From: Mucilaginibacter jinjuensis
Lineage (GTDB): Bacteria > Bacteroidota > Bacteroidia > Sphingobacteriales > Sphingobacteriaceae
Assembly (NCBI RefSeq): GCF_028596025.1
Contig: NZ_CP117167.1
Location: 2,418,001-2,482,000, forward strand
Direction: 5' to 3'
Length of the DNA stretch: 64,000 nt
Positions within the stretch are counted from its first letter, which is position 1; every line of letters begins with the position of its first letter. The notes beneath the pieces are model-generated. The model was not told the origin of the DNA. It saw only the letters and a program-made list of their open reading frames with translations, and made no database searches. Positions 1-8,842 of the stretch are shown in pieces. A program made the position numbers and the translations under genes.

Positions 1-875
<875 letters not shown>

Positions 876-943
876 TAGCTATCAAACAATTAATTAGTTA
901 TCAACTTATTAAAGGAGTCGCTTAGTTATACGAATATAAATCT

Positions 944-1417
944 ATGATCAATATTAATGTAAACGGAAAGGCCCATCAGATCGACGCCGACCCCAATATG
1001 CCGCTGCTTTGGGTCATCAGGGATATTATCGGGCTTACAGGAACGAAGTTCGGCTGTGGAGTAGCACAATGCGGAGCATGTACGGTGCATTTGAACGGTG
1101 ATGCCGTTCGTTCCTGTGTAACAAAAGTAAGCCGCGCCGAAGGCCAGAAAGTGGTAACCATCGAAGGGCTCTCGCAGCATAACAACCATCCGGCGCAACT
1201 GGCCTGGAACGAAGAGAATGTACCGCAGTGTGGCTATTGTCATTCCGGTCAGATCATGTCGGCGGCTGTATTACTACGTGAAAACCCAAATCCGAGCGAC
1301 ACGGATATTGATTCGGCCATGGCGGGGAATATTTGCCGTTGTGGAACTTATCAGCGCATTCGTAAAGCAATTCATTTAGCTGCTGAATTGCAGAGAAAGG
1401 AAAGTGCAAGCAAATGA
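944..1417 (+). CDS. (2Fe-2S)-binding subunit of a molybdenum hydroxylase (IorA-like)
   Basis: Small electron-transfer subunit of a xanthine-dehydrogenase-family hydroxylase, closest to the isoquinoline 1-oxidoreductase alpha type. The plant-ferredoxin-like N-terminal cluster is ligated by C38, C43, C46 and C58 (CGVAQCGAC). The C-terminal helical cluster uses C96, C99, C131 and C133 (CGYC, CRC). The length of 157 residues is normal for the family. The stop codon overlaps the start of the cytochrome gene as ATGA, indicating translational coupling. Electrons should pass from the Mo centre through these two clusters to the cytochrome. The substrate cannot be read from sequence; aromatic N-heterocycles or aldehydes are usual in this family. 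Confidence 0.92.
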   Translation: MININVNGKAHQIDADPNMPLLWVIRDIIGLTGTKFGCGVAQCGACTVHLNGDAVRSCVTKVSRAEGQKVVTIEGLSQHNNHPAQLAWNEENVPQCGYCHSGQIMSAAVLLRENPNPSDTDIDSAMAGNICRCGTYQRIRKAIHLAAELQRKESASK

Positions 1418-2055
1418 AAGAACAGGTAAATAGTAAACGGAATTATAAAAGTTCTGTAAGAGCATATACTGTGATCGGCGTGATTTCCATCATGATCGGT
1501 ATTATGGCGTTTACGATGACCAATTCCAGTGAATCGAAGAAATTGGCTATTCCGGTTATCAAGAAAGACAGCATTGCATCGGTTAAAGCCTTTAAACAGG
1601 TATATACTGTACTGATGAGCGCACGCTGCATGAACTGCCATCCATCCGGTAACATTCCGTTGCAGGGCGATGACAGCCACCTGCATACCATGTCACCGCA
1701 AAGGGGTATAGATGGCAAGGGGATTTATGCGATGAAATGCTCCAACTGTCATCAGCCCACCAATACACCCGGACTGCATACCCCGCCTGGTAACCCTAAC
1801 TGGCATTTACCACCAGCGGATATGAAAATGGTTTTTCAGGGAAGAACACCCCGTCAATTAGCACAGCAGTTGGTTGACCCCAACCGTAACGGGCATAAGG
1901 ATATGAAAAAGCTGATCGCGCATGCGGATGATGGCCTTGTATTAGCCGGCTGGAACCCGGGAGAAGGCCGCACGTTACCACCGATGAGCCATGCGGCATT
2001 TAAAAAAGCATGGTTGACCTGGTTAAATACGGGTGCTTACGCGCCGAAAAAGTAA
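1414..2055 (+). CDS. Membrane-anchored di-haem cytochrome c of the Mo-hydroxylase operon
   Basis: 213 residues with an N-terminal hydrophobic segment (about residues 17-37, [17 protein letters not shown]) that is probably an uncleaved anchor or signal. Two CxxCH haem sites follow, CMNCH and CSNCH, with NWHLPP and PPMSHAAF further on; one or more of the Met/His residues could be axial ligands. It lies between the small and large hydroxylase subunits and overlaps the first by 4 bp. In related operons a cytochrome accepts electrons from the hydroxylase and delivers them to the respiratory chain. That role is inferred from position and haem motifs. Confidence 0.85.
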   Translation: MKEQVNSKRNYKSSVRAYTVIGVISIMIGIMAFTMTNSSESKKLAIPVIKKDSIASVKAFKQVYTVLMSARCMNCHPSGNIPLQGDDSHLHTMSPQRGIDGKGIYAMKCSNCHQPTNTPGLHTPPGNPNWHLPPADMKMVFQGRTPRQLAQQLVDPNRNGHKDMKKLIAHADDGLVLAGWNPGEGRTLPPMSHAAFKKAWLTWLNTGAYAPKK

Positions 2056-2072
2056 TCCTAAACGCTATTAAT

Positions 2073-4238
2073 ATGTCAGTACAGGAGAAACAAAATTTAT
2101 CAAGAAGAGGCTTTCTTAAAACAGCTGGTATCAGTGGTACCGCGCTATGTTTGGGATTATATATGTCTGGGGAGGCTGAGGCAAAAGTCGTTAATTCAGC
2201 ACAAGTAGCCGCAGAGGGGGATGTTGAACTCGCTGCCTGGATCATCATTAATACAGATGGTAAGGTAACGCTGATCTGCCACCGGGCTGAAATGGGGCAA
2301 GGAGTCTATCATTCAATAGCCCAGATCATTGCAGAAGAATTGGAGGTGGACCTTTATGGCGTAGATATTCAATTGACGCAAGGCGACGAAAAGAAGTATG
2401 GTAGCCAGCTGACCGGTGGTAGTTCTACCATTAGAGGCAGTTATAAAAACTTATTAAAACTGAGTGCAACCGCCCGGGAAGTCTTGATCATGGCAGCTGC
2501 TGCACGATGGACTGTACCTGTTACGGAGTGTTATGCTGAATTAGGCCATGTGATCCACAAACCATCCGGCAAGAAATTCCATTATGGCGAGCTGGTAGCC
2601 GAAGCAGCTAAACTAACCGCCCCTAAGGATGTTAAACTTAAAGCCCGCGCCGACTATAAACTCATCGGTAAGCCATCGCACCGCCGGGATTCACCTTTAA
2701 AGACTAATGGCGAGGCTATTTTCGGCATTGATAAAAGAATTCCTGGCCTGCAATTCGCTGCCGTAGAACGCAACCCCCGGTTACGTGGCAAAGTTAAAAG
2801 CTTTGATGCTTCAGCTGCTTTAAAAGTACCGGGTGTAACTCGCGTTTTTAAAGTCGTGATGGGAATATGGGATACTGATCGCGAAGGCGTTGCCGTAGTG
2901 GCTAACTCTACCTGGGCGGCTATGCAGGGAAAAAAGGCCTTGAAAGTTGACTGGGATGACAGCGGCTTCGATCATGTCAGTTCACCGGAGATATTTAAGC
3001 ATCAGCGTGAATTGTTGCAAACCAGCGAAGGATTGTCCGTGAAAACACAAGGTGATCCTAACGGCATCATTAGTTCGGCAAAAGATAAACTGGATGTCCT
3101 CTATGAAACGCCTTACCAGTCGCACAGCTGCATGGAACCTGTCAACTGTATTGCGCATTGGCAAGGTGATAAGGTAGAGATATGGGGGCCGGTACAAGCG
3201 CCAAACTGGATACAGGATTATATCAGCAAAAAGATGGGTTTAGCCCGAGAAAAAGTAATTGTTAACATGACCTTTTTGGGAGGCGGGTTCGGACGTAAAG
3301 CAATGCCGGATTATCCGCATGAAGCCTGTGTGATCTCTAAAGAATTGGGTGCTCCGGTTCAGGTAGTATGGTCACGGGAAGACGATGCAACGCAAGGACC
3401 CTACCGTCCGGGTATTTCTTATCGCGGTGAAGGTGTGGTTGAAAACGGCACCATTAGCGCAATCAAATTTCGCATGGCCGGACAAAACAATGATCATTGG
3501 CGCAGTGGAGACAATGGCCGGCCAAATCGCAGCACAACGGAAGGCTTTTTAGCACCATACTTCGCAAGCATCAAAAATATAAGTTTTGCCGATGTACCGT
3601 TCAAAACTCCGGTACCAACCAGCTTCTGGCGTTCGGTATATGCTTCCACCAACGGTTTCGCTTATGAAAGCTTTATGGACGAATTGGCGCATAAAGCCAT
3701 GAAAGATCCGCTGGATTTCAGACGCGAATACCTGAAAGATGAGCGCAGCCAAAAGCTGATCGATAAAATGGAAGAAGTATCCGGCTGGAAAAGCAAAACA
3801 AAGAACCAGGGGTACGGCGTAGCGATCACGGAATGTTTTAGCAGCACCGTGGGCCATATCGTTAAAGTATCTAAGAAAAGCACAGGCGGCATACATATCG
3901 ACAAAGTTTGGGTAGTAGTGGATTGCGGCTGGTATGTAAATCCTGATATTATTAAGGCCCAGGTGGAAGGAAGTGTAGTGATGGCTTTGGGGGCGGCCAC
4001 TATTCACGAGATTACATTTAAAGATGGCATGGTAGAACAAAGGAACTTTTATGATTATAAAATGCCGCGCATCAACGATATTCCGCCAACCGAAGTACAT
4101 ATTATGGAGAACGACGCTAATGCCGGAGGCATGGGTGAACCGGGCTTACCGGCGTTCGCACCGGCGCTTACCAATGCCATTTTTGACCTGACGGGTAAAC
4201 GCATTAGGAAACTACCATTTAGTTTGGATACGGTTTAA
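2073..4238 (+). CDS. Molybdopterin-binding large subunit, Tat-exported (IorB-like)
   Basis: 721 residues. The frame is open upstream to an ATG at 2010 inside the cytochrome gene, but the ATG at 2073 fits better: it lies 17 bp after the cytochrome stop and starts MSVQEKQNLSRRGFLKTAG, a clear twin-arginine signal. After the signal, the aldehyde-oxidase/xanthine-dehydrogenase Mo-binding fold is visible: HRAEMGQGVYHS, GGSSTIRGSY, EPVNCIAHW, FLGGGFGRKAMPDY, and near the C-terminus GGMGEPGLPAFAPALTNAI with the catalytic Glu expected in GEPG. Tat export implies that the folded, cofactor-loaded enzyme works in the periplasm, consistent with the c-type cytochrome beside it. Confidence 0.93.
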   Translation: MSVQEKQNLSRRGFLKTAGISGTALCLGLYMSGEAEAKVVNSAQVAAEGDVELAAWIIINTDGKVTLICHRAEMGQGVYHSIAQIIAEELEVDLYGVDIQLTQGDEKKYGSQLTGGSSTIRGSYKNLLKLSATAREVLIMAAAARWTVPVTECYAELGHVIHKPSGKKFHYGELVAEAAKLTAPKDVKLKARADYKLIGKPSHRRDSPLKTNGEAIFGIDKRIPGLQFAAVERNPRLRGKVKSFDASAALKVPGVTRVFKVVMGIWDTDREGVAVVANSTWAAMQGKKALKVDWDDSGFDHVSSPEIFKHQRELLQTSEGLSVKTQGDPNGIISSAKDKLDVLYETPYQSHSCMEPVNCIAHWQGDKVEIWGPVQAPNWIQDYISKKMGLAREKVIVNMTFLGGGFGRKAMPDYPHEACVISKELGAPVQVVWSREDDATQGPYRPGISYRGEGVVENGTISAIKFRMAGQNNDHWRSGDNGRPNRSTTEGFLAPYFASIKNISFADVPFKTPVPTSFWRSVYASTNGFAYESFMDELAHKAMKDPLDFRREYLKDERSQKLIDKMEEVSGWKSKTKNQGYGVAITECFSSTVGHIVKVSKKSTGGIHIDKVWVVVDCGWYVNPDIIKAQVEGSVVMALGAATIHEITFKDGMVEQRNFYDYKMPRINDIPPTEVHIMENDANAGGMGEPGLPAFAPALTNAIFDLTGKRIRKLPFSLDTV

Positions 4239-4275
4239 ATAACTCAAATTGCTTCGATAGCGGTTATTAATTACG

Positions 4276-4392
4276 ATGAAGGAAATCATAGACATTGTAT
4301 CAGCCTATGAAAAGGCCACAAAGGCTAAGGTCAAAACCGCTTTGGCTACAGTGGTCCTGGTAGAAATTCGGAGTAAATCAAATTGGAGATAA
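4276..4392 (+). pseudogene. xdhC N-terminal remnant
   Basis: An ATG frame 37 bp after the large subunit encodes MKEIIDIVSAYEKA and TALATVVLVE. This resembles the first 30 residues of XdhC/CoxI family proteins, which insert sulfurated molybdenum cofactor into this class of hydroxylase. After about position 4365 the resemblance stops (IRSKSNWR, then stop at 4392), so some 90 percent of the gene is missing. An xdhC gene in this position would be normal; its loss means maturation must depend on another copy, or the hydroxylase is not matured. Confidence 0.6.
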
Positions 4393-5001
4393 CGTGCTTC
4401 GATTCAATTCACTTATAGGCTTCGCATGAGATGAACGGAAATCTCTATTTCCCTTAAGTGGGCTCGAATCAACCAGTTAAGCAAAGCTTCAGATGATGTG
4501 CGCTTAGTTGGGCTCGAACCCGGGACCCGCAATAATTTTACCCTTTTTTCACCATTTTTTTAGTATTTTCAGGTCCATTTCGGTACTTTTGTCATACCGG
4601 AGAGGTAAATCCCCAAAACGGCCACCAGGCCTTTTGTGTACCTCGTAAGTGATTGATATTCAGAACGAAATAGAGATATGAGTGTAGCCCAGGTGGGCTC
4701 CAAAGTAGACAAGTTCTACACTTTGAAATCCCTTATCAACTCTTTATAAAGCCTAAATTCTCGTTACCTATCCTAATACCTGTTTTTTTGTTTTTAACTT
4801 AGGTACCCATGCCTCTTCGCGTCCTTGATCGGCTGCCAGCGATTAAAAAACGTAAAGCAGGTTACCGGGGCCATAACCAAATTTATCCAAACTCTAGATA
4901 AATGTAATCTAATAAATTGGTAAAGTTTATTGATTAATGGAGGCTATCGGCACCTGTTCTGTTTTCCCTGTTAATTACTATATTTAAATAGGAATTTGCC
5001 A
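4366..5001. other. Non-coding stretch, possible island border
   Basis: About 640 bp without a convincing gene. It contains a 16-bp direct repeat (CTTARKTGGGCTCGAA type) at 4453-4468 and 4503-4518, exactly 50 bp apart. The second copy lies in a tRNA 3'-half-like segment, followed by AT-rich DNA with several short T-runs. A minus-strand frame near 4800-4862 reads FNRWQPIKDAKRHGYLS then stop, which could be a gene remnant but is too short to assign. The stretch separates the truncated xdhC from the glycosyltransferase block. Confidence 0.4.
4500..4540 (-). other. tRNA 3'-half-like segment, possible att site
   Basis: The minus strand reads like the anticodon-stem 3' side, variable loop and T-loop of a tRNA (GCGGGTCCCGGG then TTCGAGCC). 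The T-stem does not pair beyond two base pairs and no 5' half is present, so it is not a functional tRNA. Fragments of this kind are often left where tyrosine-recombinase elements integrate into tRNA genes. The assignment is tentative. Confidence 0.3.
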
Positions 5002-6921
5002 ATGATTAAACCAAGTCACAATAACCAAATTTGTATCGTTGCGATAGCAAAAGATGAGCATCAATTTTTGGATGAATGGCTGATATATCATCGTTTGATA
5101 GGATTTGAGAAGTTTTTGGTTTATGATAACAGTCGCGGTTATGAATTGAAGCGGTTTTCAGCAGCTCATCGGAATTATCTGACTGTGATTCCATGGCATA
5201 GCAACGCAAGTATGACGGAGACTGTAAATAATCAGATCAAAGCGTACCGGCATGCATTAGATAATTTTGTTGGGGAATTTGAATGGGTGTTGTTTCTGGA
5301 CATAGATGAATTCATGGTATTAAGAAAGCACTGCAACATCCATCAGTTCCTGGAAGACTTTGGGCACGCGTCCGCAATTACACTTAACTGGCACGTATTT
5401 GGCCACAATGGCTTTTATGATGATCCGTATCGTTTGGTTACAATATCACTCACGAAAAGAATGCGGGCAGCTTCGCCTATGGGAAAGACGATTTCAAAAG
5501 TATCTCAGATAAAAAGCATTACCTCTCCGCATTATTGTAATCTGCAGTCCGGCGAGAGAATGGATGCAAATAATTTAGTTTATCAGGACGACTTATATCC
5601 CTCAAAAACAAGTATCGCGCATATCAATCACTATTCGAGCCGTTCCTTCAACAGATGGATGAGCAGGGCGGCCCGCGGCGACGTCAATTTTAACACAATC
5701 AAATGTCCTGACTCTGAAAGATGGAGGCTTACGGAATCGGACTTACTAAAGGAATTTGTCACCAGAATCGCTAAAGATCATAACGAAATCGAGGATGAAT
5801 TCCTTGTCCGGTTTAAATACCAGATTCTGGCCGGGATAAATTCGGTAAAGGGTGACCCGACAGTGTTTCCTGGGTTATTAGAAACTGATCTGATAAGCAG
5901 GATTACAGATCAGCTTGATCAGATTGCGGAACTATTAACGAAAGAGGCCCATCTCCCCGGTGAAGATGACCTGGATCATTGGAAAAGCATAGCAACTTTC
6001 TTATTTCACTATGGCAGATATAGCGCAAATAAGTTACTTGAAGTTCACGCCAATAAAATTACAGAGAAAGCAAGTACTTTGATAAGCAGTAAATCCTCAT
6101 CTATTTACGACAGACATATTACGGAATACGGGGTATTCATAGAATGCCTGGTACAAAACAGTTTTATTGATGCCGATACTAATGAGGTGTTACAGGATAT
6201 TGATATCTGGGTTGAATATCTTTTGACAATTAATAAACCTGATAATCAAATAGCTGTATTAGAGATATGCAAATATCTCGTTTATCGGATCGTAAATAGA
6301 ATTAACGATCCGTATCACCCAAGAGAAAAGTTAAACAGGGAAATTCTTTCAAAAGCAATTACAGGGATCAATATTGACCAGACCGGTTTTAACGAATTGA
6401 AATTATTAATTGAAATGATACAACGGTCGATATTTTACGGAAAAAGTTATTTGACTGTTAGCGATAAACTCGAAGAGGCCTTTAACAGGTGGATGGATCT
6501 GACAAGTAAGTTTGATGGCGATTATGAAATTCTTTGCGGATTGCTCGAAGGGGGGCTCTCGATGATAGAGGCAGGCTATTTAACAGAAGAGCCTTTGGGG
6601 CGACAGATAGCATCAGATATTCAAAATATAATCGATGGTATAATTATTAGCTGTGACAAAGATCAAGTCGATATTAATGTCAACCTGCAATTATGGCGCT
6701 ATTATTATTGCAAAGTTAAACATAGCTGCGGCGATGCTAACCTTTATCTTACAGCGATCGCAGCACTTGAAAAATTACTAAATAAATTGGGACAGCTACC
6801 CGTCACAGGCGTCAGTGATGTTGAATCAAACAGCGCGATAAATATGACTATTTCGGGAATAATTGCCAGGGCAGGGCTGGGTTTATTATCGGCTGTGAGT
6901 CATCAGGTTATGCTCGTTTAA
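5002..6921 (+). CDS. Glycosyltransferase, GT92/GT2-like, with long helical C-terminus
   Basis: 639 residues from ATG 5002; the frame also has a TTG two codons earlier. Residues 8 to about 205 resemble the Glyco_tranf_2_4/GT92 fold: CIVAIAKDEHQFLDEWLIYH, FEKFLVYDNS, and EWVLFLDIDEFMV carrying the DxD metal/nucleotide motif, then INHYSSRSFNRWMSRA. Residues from about 270 to 639 are helical and not recognised. There is no signal peptide, so it is probably cytoplasmic. It converges on the 6886-7755 gene with a 36-bp overlap of coding ends. The acceptor is unknown; given its neighbours it could be either surface glycan or the secreted peptide. Confidence 0.75.
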   Translation: MIKPSHNNQICIVAIAKDEHQFLDEWLIYHRLIGFEKFLVYDNSRGYELKRFSAAHRNYLTVIPWHSNASMTETVNNQIKAYRHALDNFVGEFEWVLFLDIDEFMVLRKHCNIHQFLEDFGHASAITLNWHVFGHNGFYDDPYRLVTISLTKRMRAASPMGKTISKVSQIKSITSPHYCNLQSGERMDANNLVYQDDLYPSKTSIAHINHYSSRSFNRWMSRAARGDVNFNTIKCPDSERWRLTESDLLKEFVTRIAKDHNEIEDEFLVRFKYQILAGINSVKGDPTVFPGLLETDLISRITDQLDQIAELLTKEAHLPGEDDLDHWKSIATFLFHYGRYSANKLLEVHANKITEKASTLISSKSSSIYDRHITEYGVFIECLVQNSFIDADTNEVLQDIDIWVEYLLTINKPDNQIAVLEICKYLVYRIVNRINDPYHPREKLNREILSKAITGINIDQTGFNELKLLIEMIQRSIFYGKSYLTVSDKLEEAFNRWMDLTSKFDGDYEILCGLLEGGLSMIEAGYLTEEPLGRQIASDIQNIIDGIIISCDKDQVDINVNLQLWRYYYCKVKHSCGDANLYLTAIAALEKLLNKLGQLPVTGVSDVESNSAINMTISGIIARAGLGLLSAVSHQVMLV

Positions 6922-7755
6922 GTAAAAAAGATAGAATATCCGGATAACATATAATTGTTTTCTGTAATCAATACCAAGCAAGTTGATAATTGTATTTAAT
7001 GCGATTGAAAATGCCGTTGTGTTACCGAGACTGCTATACTGAAGAAATATATGACCGGCTTTCTCCATAATATCTTTTTCATCAAGATTCAGCGATAAGC
7101 CTGACAGGTCGTTGTTAATAAAATCTGCAAGTTGTTTTTTATTGGCAGTCAAATCATCGGCGGCATGAGCATAAATCAGGTTAAGCTGATCGCGCGCTTG
7201 CTTAAACTCAGATTTCTGCTCTATGAAGCCAATAATTTCCAAAAAGAGCGAAGCTGTGACTTCTACTTTGCCGGTTTTAATAATAAGCAATATCAAACTG
7301 CAAAACTTACTTAAAATATTGTCTTTGCTAATAGTGTGGAGTAAAAACCTGCTAACAGCTAGAGCGAGCTTGCAATGTGCATTAAGTTCAAATTCTTTAA
7401 GCGAATAGTTAACAAATGAAAAGCGGCAATTAAAGTAATTAAAATCCCAGCTGTTATTGGGGTGTGCCTGCCATAAATATTCTCCCGGCAAAATGTTCCG
7501 TTTTCTACGTGATGGGTTATTTTGAATATAGGTTTCCAGATCAGCACGAAGTGCATATTTGAAGTTTGACGAAGCATGTTCATCCACGCAAATAATCAGT
7601 CGAATTGCATCTCCTTTTTGGTTGTCTAAAAATAGCAATAAGTTAAACGGCTCCTGGGCCGCATTAAAAAAAATGCTGAGCCGATCGAGTATCAATCGCC
7701 ATTTCGAAGATGAATAATAAACCGATACATAGATCAGCGAAGTATTCATAAACAT
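6886..7755 (-). CDS. Unplaced protein, faintly like thiopeptide-type bacteriocin biosynthesis domain
   Basis: 289 residues, last gene of the minus-strand peptide operon; its start overlaps the stop of the GT2 gene (7746-8831) by 10 bp, so it is translationally coupled. I cannot assign it firmly. The layout, with an N-terminal IYVSVYYSS strand, then FNLLLFLDNQKGDAIRL, then a helical C-terminus, is reminiscent of the stand-alone SpaB_C/TIGR03891 domain found with lanthipeptide dehydratases, where a corresponding F-hR-x-x-GxHIRLR segment occurs. No dehydratase or cyclase is present in the window. The protein is K/L/I-rich, with no signal peptide and no clear membrane segment. Confidence 0.6.
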   Translation of the reverse strand: MFMNTSLIYVSVYYSSSKWRLILDRLSIFFNAAQEPFNLLLFLDNQKGDAIRLIICVDEHASSNFKYALRADLETYIQNNPSRRKRNILPGEYLWQAHPNNSWDFNYFNCRFSFVNYSLKEFELNAHCKLALAVSRFLLHTISKDNILSKFCSLILLIIKTGKVEVTASLFLEIIGFIEQKSEFKQARDQLNLIYAHAADDLTANKKQLADFINNDLSGLSLNLDEKDIMEKAGHIFLQYSSLGNTTAFSIALNTIINLLGIDYRKQLYVIRIFYLFYLNEHNLMTHSR

Positions 7756-8831
7756 TTCTCAAGTTTAACAGGAAATTGAAAATTTCTGATAACCGATCCG
7801 AGACCGAACCCTCCGCTGTTAATTTCGTGTAACGGTTTGCTCAACAGCGCGGATAAGCCAAGTCGGTTTTCAACCTCGGTCTTTAACAGGATCATTTCAT
7901 TTTTTAACTCGGTTGATGTAATCTCGTATAATTTGATGCCCAGTCTATTATTATAAATGTATTTTCTATTGTTTGAGAATTTCAGCTTGCTGCCTTTAGT
8001 GCCGGGTTTAAAAAGTTGAATAAACTGATCGCCATATTTCCAGAAACCAGATTGAAAAGGTCGTTCTAATGCAACCATATTATCTAATTGGGCCCGTTCT
8101 AACATAATTACAGGTAAATGTTGCTTGTCGATAAAAGTAGCGAACTCAAAGCTGCCATCTTTATATAAAAAGTACAGTTCAGATGAATCAGGATTTATAT
8201 ATCTGACAAAAATGTGAGCACTATTTACGCTTATAAACTCGTTCGAAACCCGTTCTTCATTCGAGTGGTAAATTGCCCTGGTAAACTGTTTATCAGAAAA
8301 CTGGTGCTGGTTTTTGGCGTATTTGGTTAATCTTTTATATAACTCGATATCCTCGAAACCGTAGCCGGTTATTTCTTCGTTATAACCTCTGTATCCCCAA
8401 AAATCAGCCCGCCGTATCGCGAGCTTACCTATGATGTCTCGGATGTGGAAGCTTGGCGTAATAAATGTATCGGGCGAGTTTTGCATAATTTTATTAATGT
8501 AGTCAGCGAAGCCTGGCCCAGTGAAGTTATCGGCATCTATATTGCACAGTATGTCACCTTTGCCCAACCTGAAGGCCATGTTACGCGAATGGCTTCTGTT
8601 AAAAAGTTTGGGTTCGTCAGTTCTGAAAAATTTCAAAATACCTGACTTTATTTGAGGGTGCATTGTTTCTCTTATCCAGTCCTGCAACCCGTCATTTGAA
8701 TTGTAATCAAGAATGACGAATTCCAAATTGCCATAGGAAAGGTTATCGGCTATATTTACCGGCAACGTTTGCCTGAGGTGATGAAGCCTGTTCATGGCGA
8801 CTGTGCAAAATGAGATTTTGAGTCCGAGCAT
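7746..8831 (-). CDS. Family 2 glycosyltransferase (GT-A fold)
   Basis: 361 residues. The N-terminus ISFCTVAMNRLHHLRQTLP is the nucleotide-binding strand and helix of GT2 enzymes. FVILDYNSNDG and ILCNIDADNFTG carry the sugar-nucleotide and DxD motifs, and GYGFEDIELYKRL matches the C-terminal Glyco_transf_7C-type acceptor motif with its acidic base. The C-terminal 140 residues are not recognised. The gene follows the exporter by 11 bp and overlaps the next gene, so it belongs to the peptide operon. In glycocin clusters a GT2 enzyme glycosylates the precursor peptide; the same role is possible here but unproven. Confidence 0.85.
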   Translation of the reverse strand: MLGLKISFCTVAMNRLHHLRQTLPVNIADNLSYGNLEFVILDYNSNDGLQDWIRETMHPQIKSGILKFFRTDEPKLFNRSHSRNMAFRLGKGDILCNIDADNFTGPGFADYINKIMQNSPDTFITPSFHIRDIIGKLAIRRADFWGYRGYNEEITGYGFEDIELYKRLTKYAKNQHQFSDKQFTRAIYHSNEERVSNEFISVNSAHIFVRYINPDSSELYFLYKDGSFEFATFIDKQHLPVIMLERAQLDNMVALERPFQSGFWKYGDQFIQLFKPGTKGSKLKFSNNRKYIYNNRLGIKLYEITSTELKNEMILLKTEVENRLGLSALLSKPLHEINSGGFGLGSVIRNFQFPVKLEKCL

Positions 8832-8842
8832 TGTTATTTCAG

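Noticed and set aside
2010..2072. Earlier ATG for the Mo subunit
   Set aside because: It lies inside the cytochrome gene and would bury the Tat signal 35 residues from the N-terminus; ATG 2073 gives a normal Tat signal.
4500..4540. A complete tRNA gene on the minus strand
   Set aside because: Only an anticodon-stem/T-loop-like half is present, the T-stem does not pair properly and there is no D-arm or acceptor stem.
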